NCBI GenBank assembly: GCA_964247055.1
Contig: OZ176054.1
Location: 124,001 to 188,000, forward strand
Reading direction: 5' to 3'
Source: Paragordius varius
Taxonomy: Eukaryota > Nematomorpha
Length of the DNA: 64,000 bases
Every line of letters starts with the position of its first letter. The first letter of the stretch is position 1. A program made the position numbers and the translations under genes. Of this stretch, positions 1 through 9,740 are shown one piece after another. The notes under the pieces are model-generated. The model ran no database searches, had not been told where the DNA came from, and saw nothing but the letters and a program-made list of their open reading frames with translations.

Positions 1-96
1 ATAAATGTAATTTTTATGAATTTTTTAAATATTTAAAAAATTTATTTTATACGATTTTAAAAATAAAAATGGCTACCTAAAATCCAAATCTGATCA

Positions 97-108
97 GGTG
101 ATGTCACC
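97..108. repeat. GGTGATGTCACC near-palindrome (variable site)
   Basis: The arms GGTGA and TCACC are reverse complements around a TG centre. This is one of the most variable sites of the monomer: copies read TCACC, TCACT, TCGCC, TGGCC or GACGCC, or lose four bases to give GGTGCACC. Only the TCACC form keeps all five pairs. A protein-binding site is possible, but the sequence gives no proof. Confidence 0.6.
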
Positions 109-191
109 ATAATTTTTTTTGTGTAGCCCTATGGTAGTTCGATCATCACCCCAAATATTTTCGAGATCGGAGTATAAATGTAATTTTTATG

Positions 192-215
192 AATTTTTTA
201 AATATTTAAAAAATT
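192..215. repeat. 24 bp perfect A/T palindrome present in nearly every monomer
   Basis: The segment reads identically on both strands. It is built from AATTTTTT, the centre AAATATTT and AAAAAATT, with the dyad axis in AT of AAATATTT. One mismatch further out the symmetry continues for two more pairs, giving 28 bp with one mismatch. In the first monomer it lies at 19-42. It recurs in almost all copies; exceptions are monomers with small changes here, such as AAATATATAA (17,074 and 53,115 areas) or those that lost four bases (8,290, 9,493, 12,940, 30,680 and 37,398 areas). Long A/T palindromes can extrude as cruciforms and their A- and T-runs favour curvature; whether this one does so in cells is unknown. 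Confidence 0.9.
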
Positions 216-243
216 TATTTTATACGATTTTAAAAATAAAAAT

Positions 244-301
244 GGCTACCTAAAATCCAAATTTGATCAGGTGATGTCACTATAATTTTTTTTGGGTAGC
301 C
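244..301. repeat. Inverted pair GGCTACC / GGTAGCC within the monomer
   Basis: GGCTACC at 244-250 and its exact reverse complement GGTAGCC at 295-301 flank a 44 bp spacer containing TGATCA and GGTGATGTCAC. The pair exists in most monomers. Variants that spell GTGTAGCC or GCGTAGCC keep six of seven pairs, and GGTACC monomers (5,585, 7,135, 14,708 and 36,587 areas) lose one base of the left arm. The pair could fold a stem in single-stranded DNA or RNA; function is not shown. Confidence 0.75.
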
Positions 302-494
302 CTATGGTAGTTCCATCATCACCCCAAATATTTTCGAGATCGGAGTATAAATGTAATTTTTATGAATTTTTTAAATATTTAAAAAATTTATTTTATACGA
401 TTTTAAAAATAAAAATGGCTACCTAAAATCCAAATTTGATCAGGTGATGTCACTATAATTTTTTTTGGGTAGCCCTATGGTAGTTCCATCATCA

Positions 495-511
495 CCCCAA
501 ATATTTTGGGG
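495..511. repeat. CCCCAAA-TAT-TTTGGGG hairpin specific to the GGGG variant class
   Basis: Seven-base arms CCCCAAA and TTTGGGG flank a TAT loop. The perfect stem exists only in monomers ending TTTTGGGGATCGGACT. The commoner class ending TTTTCGAGATCGGAGT loses the four G:C pairs and keeps only the A/T part. Other examples of the hairpin class include the units ending near 1,890, 3,440, 3,780, 5,160, 10,150, 13,250, 24,630 and 49,280. Confidence 0.85.
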
Positions 512-1749
512 ATCGGACTATAAATGTAATTTTTATGAATTTTTTAAATATTTAAAAAATTTATTTTATACAATTTTAAAAATAAAAATGGCTACCTAAA
601 ATCCAAATTTGATCAGGTGATGTCACTATAATTTTTTTTGGGTAGCCCTATGGTAGTTCCATCATCACCCCAAATATTTTCGAGATCGGAGTATAAATGT
701 AATTTTTTTGAATTTTTTAAATATTTAAAAAATTTATTTTATACGATTTTAAAAATAAAAATGGCTACCTAAAATCCAAATTTGATCAGGTGATGTCACT
801 ATAATTTTTTTTGGGTAGCCCTATGGTAGTTTCATCATCACCCCAAATATTTTCGAGATCGGATAAATGTAATTTTTATGAATTTTTTAAATATTTAAAA
901 AATTTATTTTATACGATTTTAAAAATAAAAATGGCTACCTAAAATCCAAATTTGATCAGGTGATGTCACCATAATTTTTTTTGGGTAGCCCTATGGTAGT
1001 TCTATCATCACCCCAAATATTTTCGAGATCGGAGTATAAATGTAATTTTTATGAATTTTTTAAATATTTAAAAAATTTATTTTATACGATTTTAAAAATA
1101 AAAATGGCTACCTAAAATCCAAATTTGATCAGGTGATGACGCCATAATTTTTTTTGGGTAGCCCTATGGTAGTTCCATCATCACCCCAAATATTTTCGAG
1201 ATCGGAGTATAAATGTAATTTTTATGAATTTTTTAAATATTTAAAAAATTTATTTTATACGATTTTAAAAATAAAAATGGCTACCTAAAATCCAAATTTG
1301 ATCAGGTGATGTCGCCATAATTTTTTTTTGGTAGCCCTATGGTAGTTCCATCATAACCCCAAATATTTTTGAGATCGGAGTATAAATGTAATTTTTATGA
1401 ATTTTTTAAATATTTAAAAAATTTATTTTATACGATTTTAAAAATAAAAATGGCTACCTAAAATCCAAATTTGATCAGGTGATGTCACCATAATTTTTTT
1501 GGGTAGCCCTATGGTAGTTCCATCATCACCCCAAATATTTTCGAGATCGGAGTATAAATTTAATTTTTATGAATTTTTTAAATATTTAAAAAATTTATTT
1601 TATACGATTTTAAAAATAAAAATGGCTACCTAAAATCCAAATTTGATCAGGTGATGTCACCATAATTTTTTTGGGTAGCCCTATGGTAGTTCCATCATCA
1701 CCCCAAATATTTTCGAGATCGGAGTATAAATTTAATTTTTATGAATTTT

Positions 1750-3440
1750 TTAAATATTTAAAAAATTTATTTTATACGATTTTAAAAATAAAAATGGCTA
1801 CCTAAAATCCAAATTTTATCAGGTGATGTCGCCATAATTTTTTTTGGGTAGCCCTATGGTAGTTCCATCATCACCCCAAATATTTTGGGGATCGGACTAT
1901 AAATGTAATTTTTATGAAGTTTTTAAATATTTAAAAAATTTATTTTATACGATTTTAAAAATAAAAATGGCTACCTAAAATCCAAATTTGATCAGGTGAT
2001 GTCGCCATAATTTTTTTTGGGTAGCCCTATGGTAGTTCCATCATAACCCCAAATATTTTTGAGATCGGACTTTAAATGTAATTTGTATGAATTTTATAAA
2101 TATTTAAAAAATTTATTTTATACGATTTTAAAAATAAAAATGGCTACCTAAAATCCAAATTTGATCAGGTCGCCATAATTTTTTTTGGGTAGCCCTATGG
2201 TAGTTCCATCATAACCCCAAATATTTTTGAGATCGGACTTTAAATGTAATTTTTATGAATTTTTTAAATATTTAAAAAATTTATTTTATACGATTTTAAA
2301 AATAAAAATGGCTACCTAAAATCCAAATTTGATCAGGTGATGTCACCATAATTTTTTTTGGGTAGCCCTATGGTAGTTCCATCATCACCCCAAATATTTT
2401 CGAGATCGGAGTAAAAATGTAATTTTTATGAATTTTTTAATTATTTAAAAAATTTATTTTATACGATTTTAAAAATAAAAATGGCTACCTAAAATCCAAA
2501 TTTGATCAGGTCGCCATAATTTTTTTTGGGTAGCCCTATGGTAGTTCCATCATAACCCCAAATATTTTTGAGATCGGACTTTAAATGTAATTTTTATGAA
2601 TTTTTTAAATATTTAAGAAATTTATTTTATACGATTTTAAAAATAAAAATGGCTACCTAAAATCCAAATTTGATCAGGTGATGTCACCATAATTTTTTTT
2701 GGGTAGCCCTATGGTAGTTCCATCATCACCCCAAATATTTTCGAGATCGGAGTATAAATGTAATTTTTATGAATTTTTTAATTATTTAAAAAATTTATTT
2801 TATACGATTTTAAAAATAAAAATGGCTACCTAAAATCCAAATTTGATCAGGTGATGTCACCATAATTTTTTTTGGGTAGCCCTATGGTAGTTCCATCATC
2901 ACCCCAAATATTTTCGAGATCGGAGTAATAATGTAATTTTTATGAATTTTTTAAATATTTAAAAAATTTATTTTATACGATTTTAAAAATAAAAATGGCT
3001 ACCTAAAATCCAAATTTGATCAGGTGATGTCGCCATAATTTTTTTTGCGTAGCCCTATGGTAGTTCCATCATCACCCCAAATATTGTCGAGATCGGAGTA
3101 TAAATGTAATTTTTTTGAATTTTTTAAATATTTAAAAAATTTATTTTATACGATTTTAAAAATAAAAATGGCTACCTAAAATCCATATTTGATCAGGTGA
3201 TGTCACCATAATTTTTTTTGGGTAGCCCTATGGTAGTTCCATCATCACCCCAAATATTTTCGAGATCGGAGTATAAATGTAATTTTTATGAATTTTTTAA
3301 ATATTTAAAAAATTTATTTTATACGATTTTAAAAATAAAAATGGCTACCTAAAATCCAAATTTGATCAGGTGATGTCACCATAATTTTTTTTGGGTAGCC
3401 CTATGGTAGTTCCATCATCACCCCAAATATTTTGGGGATC
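1750..3440 (+). repeat. Irregular satellite stretch with a two-monomer duplication
   Basis: This part mixes common variants without a clear long-range order. Two monomers share a five-base loss that turns GGTGATGTCGCC into GGTCGCC, at 2,168 and 2,509, 341 bp apart. Both are followed by the CATAACCCC, TTTTTGAG, GACTTTAAATG end type, so a dimer was probably duplicated here. A GCGTAGCC plus TATTGTCGAG unit lies near 3,050-3,090. Confidence 0.6.
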
Positions 3441-4790
3441 GGACTATAAATGTAATTTTTATAAATTTTTAAATATTTAAAAAATTTATTTTATACGATT
3501 TTAAAAATAAAAATGGCTACCTAAAATCCAAATTTGATCAGGTGATGTCACCATAATTTTTTTTGGGTAGCCCTATGGTAGTTCCATCATCACCCCAAAT
3601 ATTTTCGAGATCGGAGTATAAATGTAATTTTTATGAATTTTTAAATATTTAAAAAATTTATTTTATACGATTTTAAAAATAAAAATGGCTACCTAAAATC
3701 CAAATTTGATCAGGTGATGTCACCATAATTTTTTTTGGGTAGCCCTATGGTAGTTCCATCATCACCCCAAATATTTTGGGGATCGGACTATAAATGTAAT
3801 TTTTATAAATTTTTAAATATTTAAAAAATTTATTTTATACGATTTTAAAAATAAAAATGGCTACCTAAAATCCAAATTTGATCAGGTGATGTCACCATAT
3901 TTTTTTTGGGTAGCCCTATGGTAGTTCCATCATCACCCCAAATATTTTGGGGATCGGACTATAAATGTAATTTTTATAAATTTTTAAATATTTAAAAAAT
4001 TTATTTTATACGATTTTAAAAATAAAAATGGCTACCTAAAATCCAAATTTGATCAGGTGATGTCACCATAATTTTTTTTGGGTAGCCCTATGGTAGTTCC
4101 ATCATCACCCCAAATATTTTGGGGATCGGAGTATAAATGTAATTTTTATGAATTTTTTAAATATTAAAAAAATTTATTTTATACGATTTTAAAAATAAAA
4201 ATGGCTACCTAAAATCCAAATTTGATCAGGTGATGTCGCCATAATTTTTTTTGGGTAGCCCTATGGTAGTTCCATCATAACACCAAATATTTTTGAGATC
4301 GGACTTTAAATGTAATTTTTATGAATTTTTTAAATATTTAAAAAATTTATTTTATACGATTTTAAAAATATAAATGGCTACCTAAAATCCAAATTTGATC
4401 AGGTGATGTCACCATAATTTTTTTTGGGTAGCCCTATGGTAGTTCCATCATCACCCCAAATATTTTCGAGATCGGAGTAAAAATGTAATTTTTATGAATT
4501 TTTTAAATATTTAAAAAATTTATTTTATACGATTTTAAAAATAAAAATGGCTACCTAAAATCCAAATTTGATCAGGTGATGTCGCCATAATTTTTTTTGC
4601 GTAGCCCTATGGTAGTTCCATCATCACCCCAAATATTGTGGAGATCGGAGTATAAATGTAATTTTTGAATTTTTTAAATATTTAAAAAATTTATTTTATA
4701 CGATTTTAAAAATAAAAATGGCTACCTAAAATCCAAATTTGATCAGGTGATGTCACCATAATTTTTTTTGGGTAGCCCTATGGTAGTTCC
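3440..4790 (+). repeat. Block D, shared with 32,560-33,900
   Basis: This block is marked by monomers with ATAAATTTTTAAATAT (shortened T-run, GAA changed to AAA) near 3,462, 3,805 and 3,978, by AAATATTAAAAAAA at 4,161 and by TATTGTGGAG at 4,638. The last two reappear at 33,267 and 33,742, shifts of 29,106 and 29,104 bp, with ATAAATTTTTAAAT units upstream of them. A non-hairpin/hairpin recombinant end, GGGGATCGGAGT, also occurs in both places. Confidence 0.65.
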
Positions 4791-7700
4791 ATCATCACCA
4801 CAAATATTTTGGGGATCGGAGTATAAATGTAATTTTTATGAATTTTTTAAATATTTAAAAAATTTATTTTATACGATTTTAAAAATAAAAATGGCTACCT
4901 AAAATCCAAATTTGATCAGGTGATGTCACCATAATTTTTTTTGGGTAGCCCTATGGTAGTTCCATCATCACTATAAATATTTTCGAGATCGGAGTATAAA
5001 TGTAATTTTTATGAATTTTTTAAATATTCAAAAAATTTATTTTATACGATTTTAAAAATAAAAATGGCTACCTAAAATCCAAATTTGATCAGGTGATGTC
5101 ACCATATTTTTTTTGGGTAGCCCTATGGTAGTTCCATCTTCACCCCAAATATTTTGGGGATCGGACTATAAATGTAATTTTTATGAATTTTTTAAATATT
5201 TAAAAAATTTATTTTATACGATTTTAAAAATAAAAATGGCTACCTAAAATCCAAATTTGATCAGGTGATGACGCCATAATTTTTTTTGGGTAGCCCTATG
5301 GTAGTTCCATCATCACCCCAAATATTTTCGAGATCGGAGTATAAATGTAATTTTTATGAATTTTTTAAATATTTAAAAAATTTATTTTATACGATTTTAA
5401 AAATAAAAATGGCTACCTAAAATCCAAATTTGATCAGGTGATGTCGCCATAATTTTTTTTGGGTAGCCCTATGGTAGTTCCTTCATCACCCCAAATATTT
5501 TCGAGATCGGAGTATAAATGTAATTTTTATGAATTTTTTAAATATTTAAAAAATTTATTTTATACGTTTTTAAAAATAAAAATGGTACCTAAAATCCAAA
5601 TTTGATCAGGTGATGTCACCATAATTTTTTTTGGTAGCCCTATGGTAGTTCCATCATCACCCCAAATATTGTCGAGATCGGAGTATAAATGTAATTTTTT
5701 TGAATTTTTTAAATATTTAAAAAATTTATTTTATACGATTTTAAAAATAAAAATGGCTACCTAAAATCCAAATTTGATCAGGTGCACCATAATTTTTTTT
5801 GGGTAGCCCTATGGTAGTTCCATCATCACCCCAAATATTTTCGAGATCGGAGTATAAATGTAATTTTTATGAATTTTTTAAATATTTAAAAAATTTATTT
5901 TATACGATTTTAAAAATAAAAATGGCTACCTAAAATCCAAATTTGATCAGGTGATGTCACCATAATTTTTTTTGGGTAGCCCTATGGTAGTTCCATCATC
6001 ACCATAAATATTTTCGAGATCGGAGTATAAATGTAATTTTTATGAATTTTTTAAATATTTAAAAAATTTATTTTATACGATTTTAAAAATAAAAATGGCT
6101 ACCTAAAATCCAAATTTGATCAGGTGATGTCACCATATTTTTTTTTGGGTAGCCCTATGGTAGTTCCATCATCACCCCAAATATTTTGGGGATCGGACTA
6201 TAAATGTAATTTTTATGAATTTTTTAAATATTTAAAAAATTTATTTTATACGATTTTAAAAATAAAAATGGCTACCTAAAATCCAAATTTGATCAGGTGA
6301 TGTCGCCATAATTTTTTTTGGGTAGCCCTATGGTAGTTCCATCATCACCACAAATATTTTGGGGATCGGAGTATAAATGTAATTTTTATGAATTTTTTAA
6401 ATATTTAAAAAATTTATTTTATACGATTTTAAAAATAAAAATGGCTACCTAAAATCCAAATTTGATCAGGTGATGTCACCATAATTTTTTTTGGGTAGCC
6501 CTATGGTAGTTCCATCATCACTATAAATATTTTCGAGATCGGAGTATAAATGTAATTTTTATGAATTTTTTAAATATTCAAAAAATTTATTTTATACGAT
6601 TTTAAAAATAAAAATGGCTACCTAAAATCCAAATTTGATCAGGTGATGTCACCATATTTTTTTTGGGTAGCCCTATGGTAGTTCCATCTTCACCCCAAAT
6701 ATTTTGGGGATCGGACTATAAATGTAATTTTTATGAATTTTTTAAATATTTAAAAAATTTATTTTATACGATTTTAAAAATAAAAATGGCTACCTAAAAT
6801 CCAAATTTGATCAGGTGATGACGCCATAATTTTTTTTGGGTAGCCCTATGGTAGTTCCATCATCACCCCAAATATTTTCGAGATCGGAGTATAAATGTAA
6901 TTTTTATGAATTTTTTAAATATTTAAAAAATTTATTTTATACGATTTTAAAAATAAAAATGGCTACCTAAAATCCAAATTTGATCAGGTGATGTCGCCAT
7001 AATTTTTTTTGGGTAGCCCTATGGTAGTTCCTTCATCACCCCAAATATTTTCGAGATCGGAGTATAAATGTAATTTTTATGAATTTTTTAAATATTTAAA
7101 AAATTTATTTTATACGTTTTTAAAAATAAAAATGGTACCTAAAATCCAAATTTGATCAGGTGATGTCACCATAATTTTTTTTGGTAGCCCTATGGTAGTT
7201 CCATCATCACCCCAAATATTGTCGAGATCGGAGTATAAATGTAATTTTTTTGAATTTTTTAAATATTTAAAAAATTTATTTTATACGATTTTAAAAATAA
7301 AAATGGCTACCTAAAATCCAAATTTGATCAGGTGCACCATAATTTTTTTTGGGTAGCCCTATGGTAGTTCCATCATCACCCCAAATATTTTCGAGATCGG
7401 AGTATAAATGTAATTTTTATGAATTTTTTAAATATTTAAAAAATTTATTTTATACGATTTTAAAAATAAAAATGGCTACCTAAAATCCAAATTTGATCAG
7501 GTGATGTCACCATAATTTTTTTTGGGTAGCCCTATGGTAGTTCCATCATCACCATAAATATTTTCGAGATCGGAGTATAAATGTAATTTTTATGAATTTT
7601 TTAAATATTTAAAAAATTTATTTTATACGATTTTAAAAATAAAAATGGCTACCTAAAATCCAAATTTGATCAGGTGATGTCACCATATTTTTTTTTGGGT

Positions 7701-7850
7701 AGCCCTATGGTAGTTCCATCATCACCCCAAATATTTTGGGGATCGGACTATAAATGTAATTTTTATGAATTTTTTAAATATTTAAAAAATTTATTTTATA
7801 CGATTTTAAAAATAAAAATGGCTACCTAAAATCCAAATTTGATCAGGTGA
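4790..7850 (+). repeat. Nine-monomer tandem duplication, shift 1,550 bp
   Basis: The two copies run from about 4,790 to 6,300 and from about 6,340 to 7,850. Rare markers repeat at exactly 1,550 bp: CACCACAAAT (4,798 and 6,348), CACTATAAAT (4,971 and 6,521), AAATATTCAAAAAA, TTCCATCTTC, TTCCTTCATC, TACGTTTTT, GGTACCT (5,585 and 7,135) and GGTGCACC (5,781 and 7,331). Copy two diverges at GATGACGCC near 7,851, where copy one has GATGTCGCC. I saw no difference between the copies where I compared them, which suggests a recent event. Confidence 0.85.
5781..5788. repeat. GGTGCACC: deletion that creates a perfect palindrome
   Basis: Loss of four bases (ATGT) from GGTGATGTCACC leaves GGTGCACC, a perfect 8 bp palindrome. 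The same form is at 7,331, 8,533, 14,905 and 36,783. All five probably descend from one deletion, because the neighbouring units are also shared. It is a convenient lineage tag. Confidence 0.85.
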
Positions 7851-9738
7851 TGACGCCATAATTTTTTTTGGGTAGCCCTATGGTAGTTCCATCATCACCC
7901 CAAATATTTTCGAGATCGGAGTATAAATGTAATTTTTATGAATTTTTTAAATATTTAAAAAATTTATTTTATACGATTTTAAAAATAAAAATGGCTACCT
8001 AAAATCCAAATTTGATCAGGTGATGTCACCATAATTTTTTTTGGGTAGCCCTATGGTAGTTCCATCATCACCCCAAATATTTTCGAGATCGGAGTATAAA
8101 TGTAATTTTTATGAATTTTTAAATATTTAAAAAATTTATTTTATACGATTTTAAAAATAAAAATGGCTACCTAAAACCCAAATTTGATCAGGTGATGTCA
8201 CCATAATTTTTTTGGGTAGCCCTATGGTAGTTCCATCATCACCCCAAATATTTTCGAGATCGGAGTATAAATGTAATTTTTATGAATTTTTTAATTTAAA
8301 AAATTTATTTTATACGATTTTAAAAATAAAAATGGCTACCTAAAATCCAAATCTGATCAGGTGATGTCACCATAATTTTTTTTGGGTAGCCCTATGGTAG
8401 TTCCATCATCACCCCAAATATTGTCGAGATCGGAGTATAAATGTAATTTTTTTGAATTTTTTAAATATTTAAAAAATTTATTTTATACGATTTTAAAAAT
8501 AAAAATGGCTACCTAAAATCCAAATTTGATCAGGTGCACCATAATTTTTTTTGGGTAGCCCTATGGTAGTTCCATCATCACCCCAAATATTTTCGAGATC
8601 GGAGTATAAATGTAATTTTTATGAATTTTTTAAATATTTAAAAAATTTATTTTATACGATTTTAAAAATAAAAATGGCTACCTAAAATCCAAATTTGATC
8701 AGGTGATGTCACCATAATTTTTTTTGGGTAGCCCTATGGTAGTTCCATCATCACCATAAATATTTTCGAGATCGGAGTATAAATGTAATTTTTATGAATT
8801 TTTTAAATATTTAAAAAATTTATTTTATACGATTTTAAAAATAAAAATGGCTACCTAAAATCCAAATTTGATCAGGTGATGTCACCATATTTTTTTTTGG
8901 GTAGCCCTATGGTAGTTCCATCATCACCCCAAATATTTTGGGGATCGGACTATAAATGTAATTTTTATGAATTTTTTAAATATTTAAAAAATTTATTTTA
9001 TACGATTTTAAAAATAAAAATGGCTACCTAAAATCCAAATTTGATCAGGTGATGACGCCATAATTTTTTTTGGGTAGCCCTATGGTAGTTCCATCATCAC
9101 CCCAAATATTTTCGAGATCGGAGTATAAATGTAATTTTTATGAATTTTTTAAATATTTAAAAAATTTATTTTATACGATTTTAAAAATAAAAATGGCTAC
9201 CTAAAATCCAAATTTGATCAGGTGATGTCACCATAATTTTTTTTGGGTAGCCCTATGGTAGTTCCATCATCACCCCAAATATTTTCGAGATCGGAGTATA
9301 AATGTAATTTTTATGAATTTTTAAATATTTAAAAAATTTATTTTATACGATTTTAAAAATAAAAATGGCTACCTAAAACCCAAATTTGATCAGGTGATGT
9401 CACCATAATTTTTTTGGGTAGCCCTATGGTAGTTCCATCATCACCCCAAATATTTTCGAGATCGGAGTATAAATGTAATTTTTATGAATTTTTTAATTTA
9501 AAAAATTTATTTTATACGATTTTAAAAATAAAAATGGCTACCTAAAATCCAAATCTGATCAGGTGATGTCACCATAATTTTTTTTGGGTAGCCCTATGGT
9601 AGTTCCATCATCACCCCAAATATTGTCGAGATCGGAGTATAAATGTAATTTTTTTGAATTTTTTAAATATTTAAAAAATTTATTTTATACGATTTTAAAA
9701 ATAAAAATGGCTACCTAAAATCCAAATTTGATCAGGTG
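7190..9738 (+). repeat. Seven-monomer unit, two copies plus partial third, shift 1,202 bp
   Basis: TATTGTCGAG units occur with GTCGAG at 7,221, 8,423 and 9,625, and GGTGCACC at 7,331 and 8,533, all 1,202 bp apart. Between them both copies contain in order CACCATAAAT, CATATTTTTTTTT with a hairpin end, GATGACGCC, CTAAAACCC, a monomer with TTTTTTAATTTAAAAAA (four bases lost from the palindrome) and AAATCTG. The third copy stops at 9,741, where GTGGCC replaces the expected GGTGCACC. The first part overlaps the end of the 1,550 bp duplication. Confidence 0.85.
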
Positions 9739-9740
9739 AT

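Larger units (their letters stand above)
174..346 (+). repeat. Representative complete monomer (173 bp)
   Basis: This unit is close to consensus and serves as a map. It starts at ATAAATGTAA and ends at GATCGGAGT. The A/T-rich half (174-243) contains a 24 bp palindrome at 192-215 and one CpG in TATACGATTTT. The mixed half holds GGCTACC (244-250), TGATCA (264-269), GGTGATGTCACT (270-281, here the CACT variant), an eight-T run, GGTAGCC (295-301), CATCATCACCCC and the variable end segment TTTTCGAGATCGGAGT. The unit length is close to a nucleosome core plus a short linker, which is usual for centromeric satellites. The choice of start is arbitrary. Confidence 0.95.
1..1750 (+). repeat. Partial, contracted super-repeat copy at window start
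   Basis: Markers occur in the same order as in the long copies: GTTCGATC at 137, two CACTATA units, a hairpin-class unit, TACAATTT near 570, CACTATA, CGGATAAATG at 860, GTTCTATC near 1,003, GATGACGCC near 1,137, CATAACCCC near 1,352 and AAATTTAAT near 1,556 and again near 1,733. Relative to 37,851-39,620 several monomers are missing, including the second AAATCTG unit and the GCGTAGCC unit. The first monomer itself looks chimeric, because AAATCTG+GTGTAG is normally followed by GTTCC, not GTTCG. Confidence 0.6.

Noticed and set aside
91-96. TGATCA as a functional restriction or regulatory site in each monomer
   Set aside because: A six-base palindrome is common by chance, and nothing besides its repetition supports a role.
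100-107. CRE/bZIP binding site at TGATGTCA or TGATGACG
   Set aside because: It differs from TGACGTCA, varies freely between monomers and lies in no gene context; kept only as a remark on the variable dyad.
158-172. CENP-B box-like sequence at TTTTCGAGATCGGAGT
   Set aside because: TTCG and CGG are present, but the spacing and the required A and CGGG of the core pattern are not met.
171-180. TATAAATG in AGTATAAATG as a TATA box in each monomer, with AATAAA as a polyadenylation signal further on
   Set aside because: Both motifs are expected by chance in 26% G+C DNA and are present in every copy without an associated gene. Satellite transcription is possible but not shown by sequence.
131-253. 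A 40-codon open frame from ATGGTAGTTCC to the TAA in GGCTACCTAA, repeated in most monomers
   Set aside because: It crosses the monomer boundary, is made largely of the A/T half (F, K, Y, L, I, N), ends in every unit, has no recognisable domain, and recurs only because the satellite recurs. It is a by-product of the repeat and not a gene.
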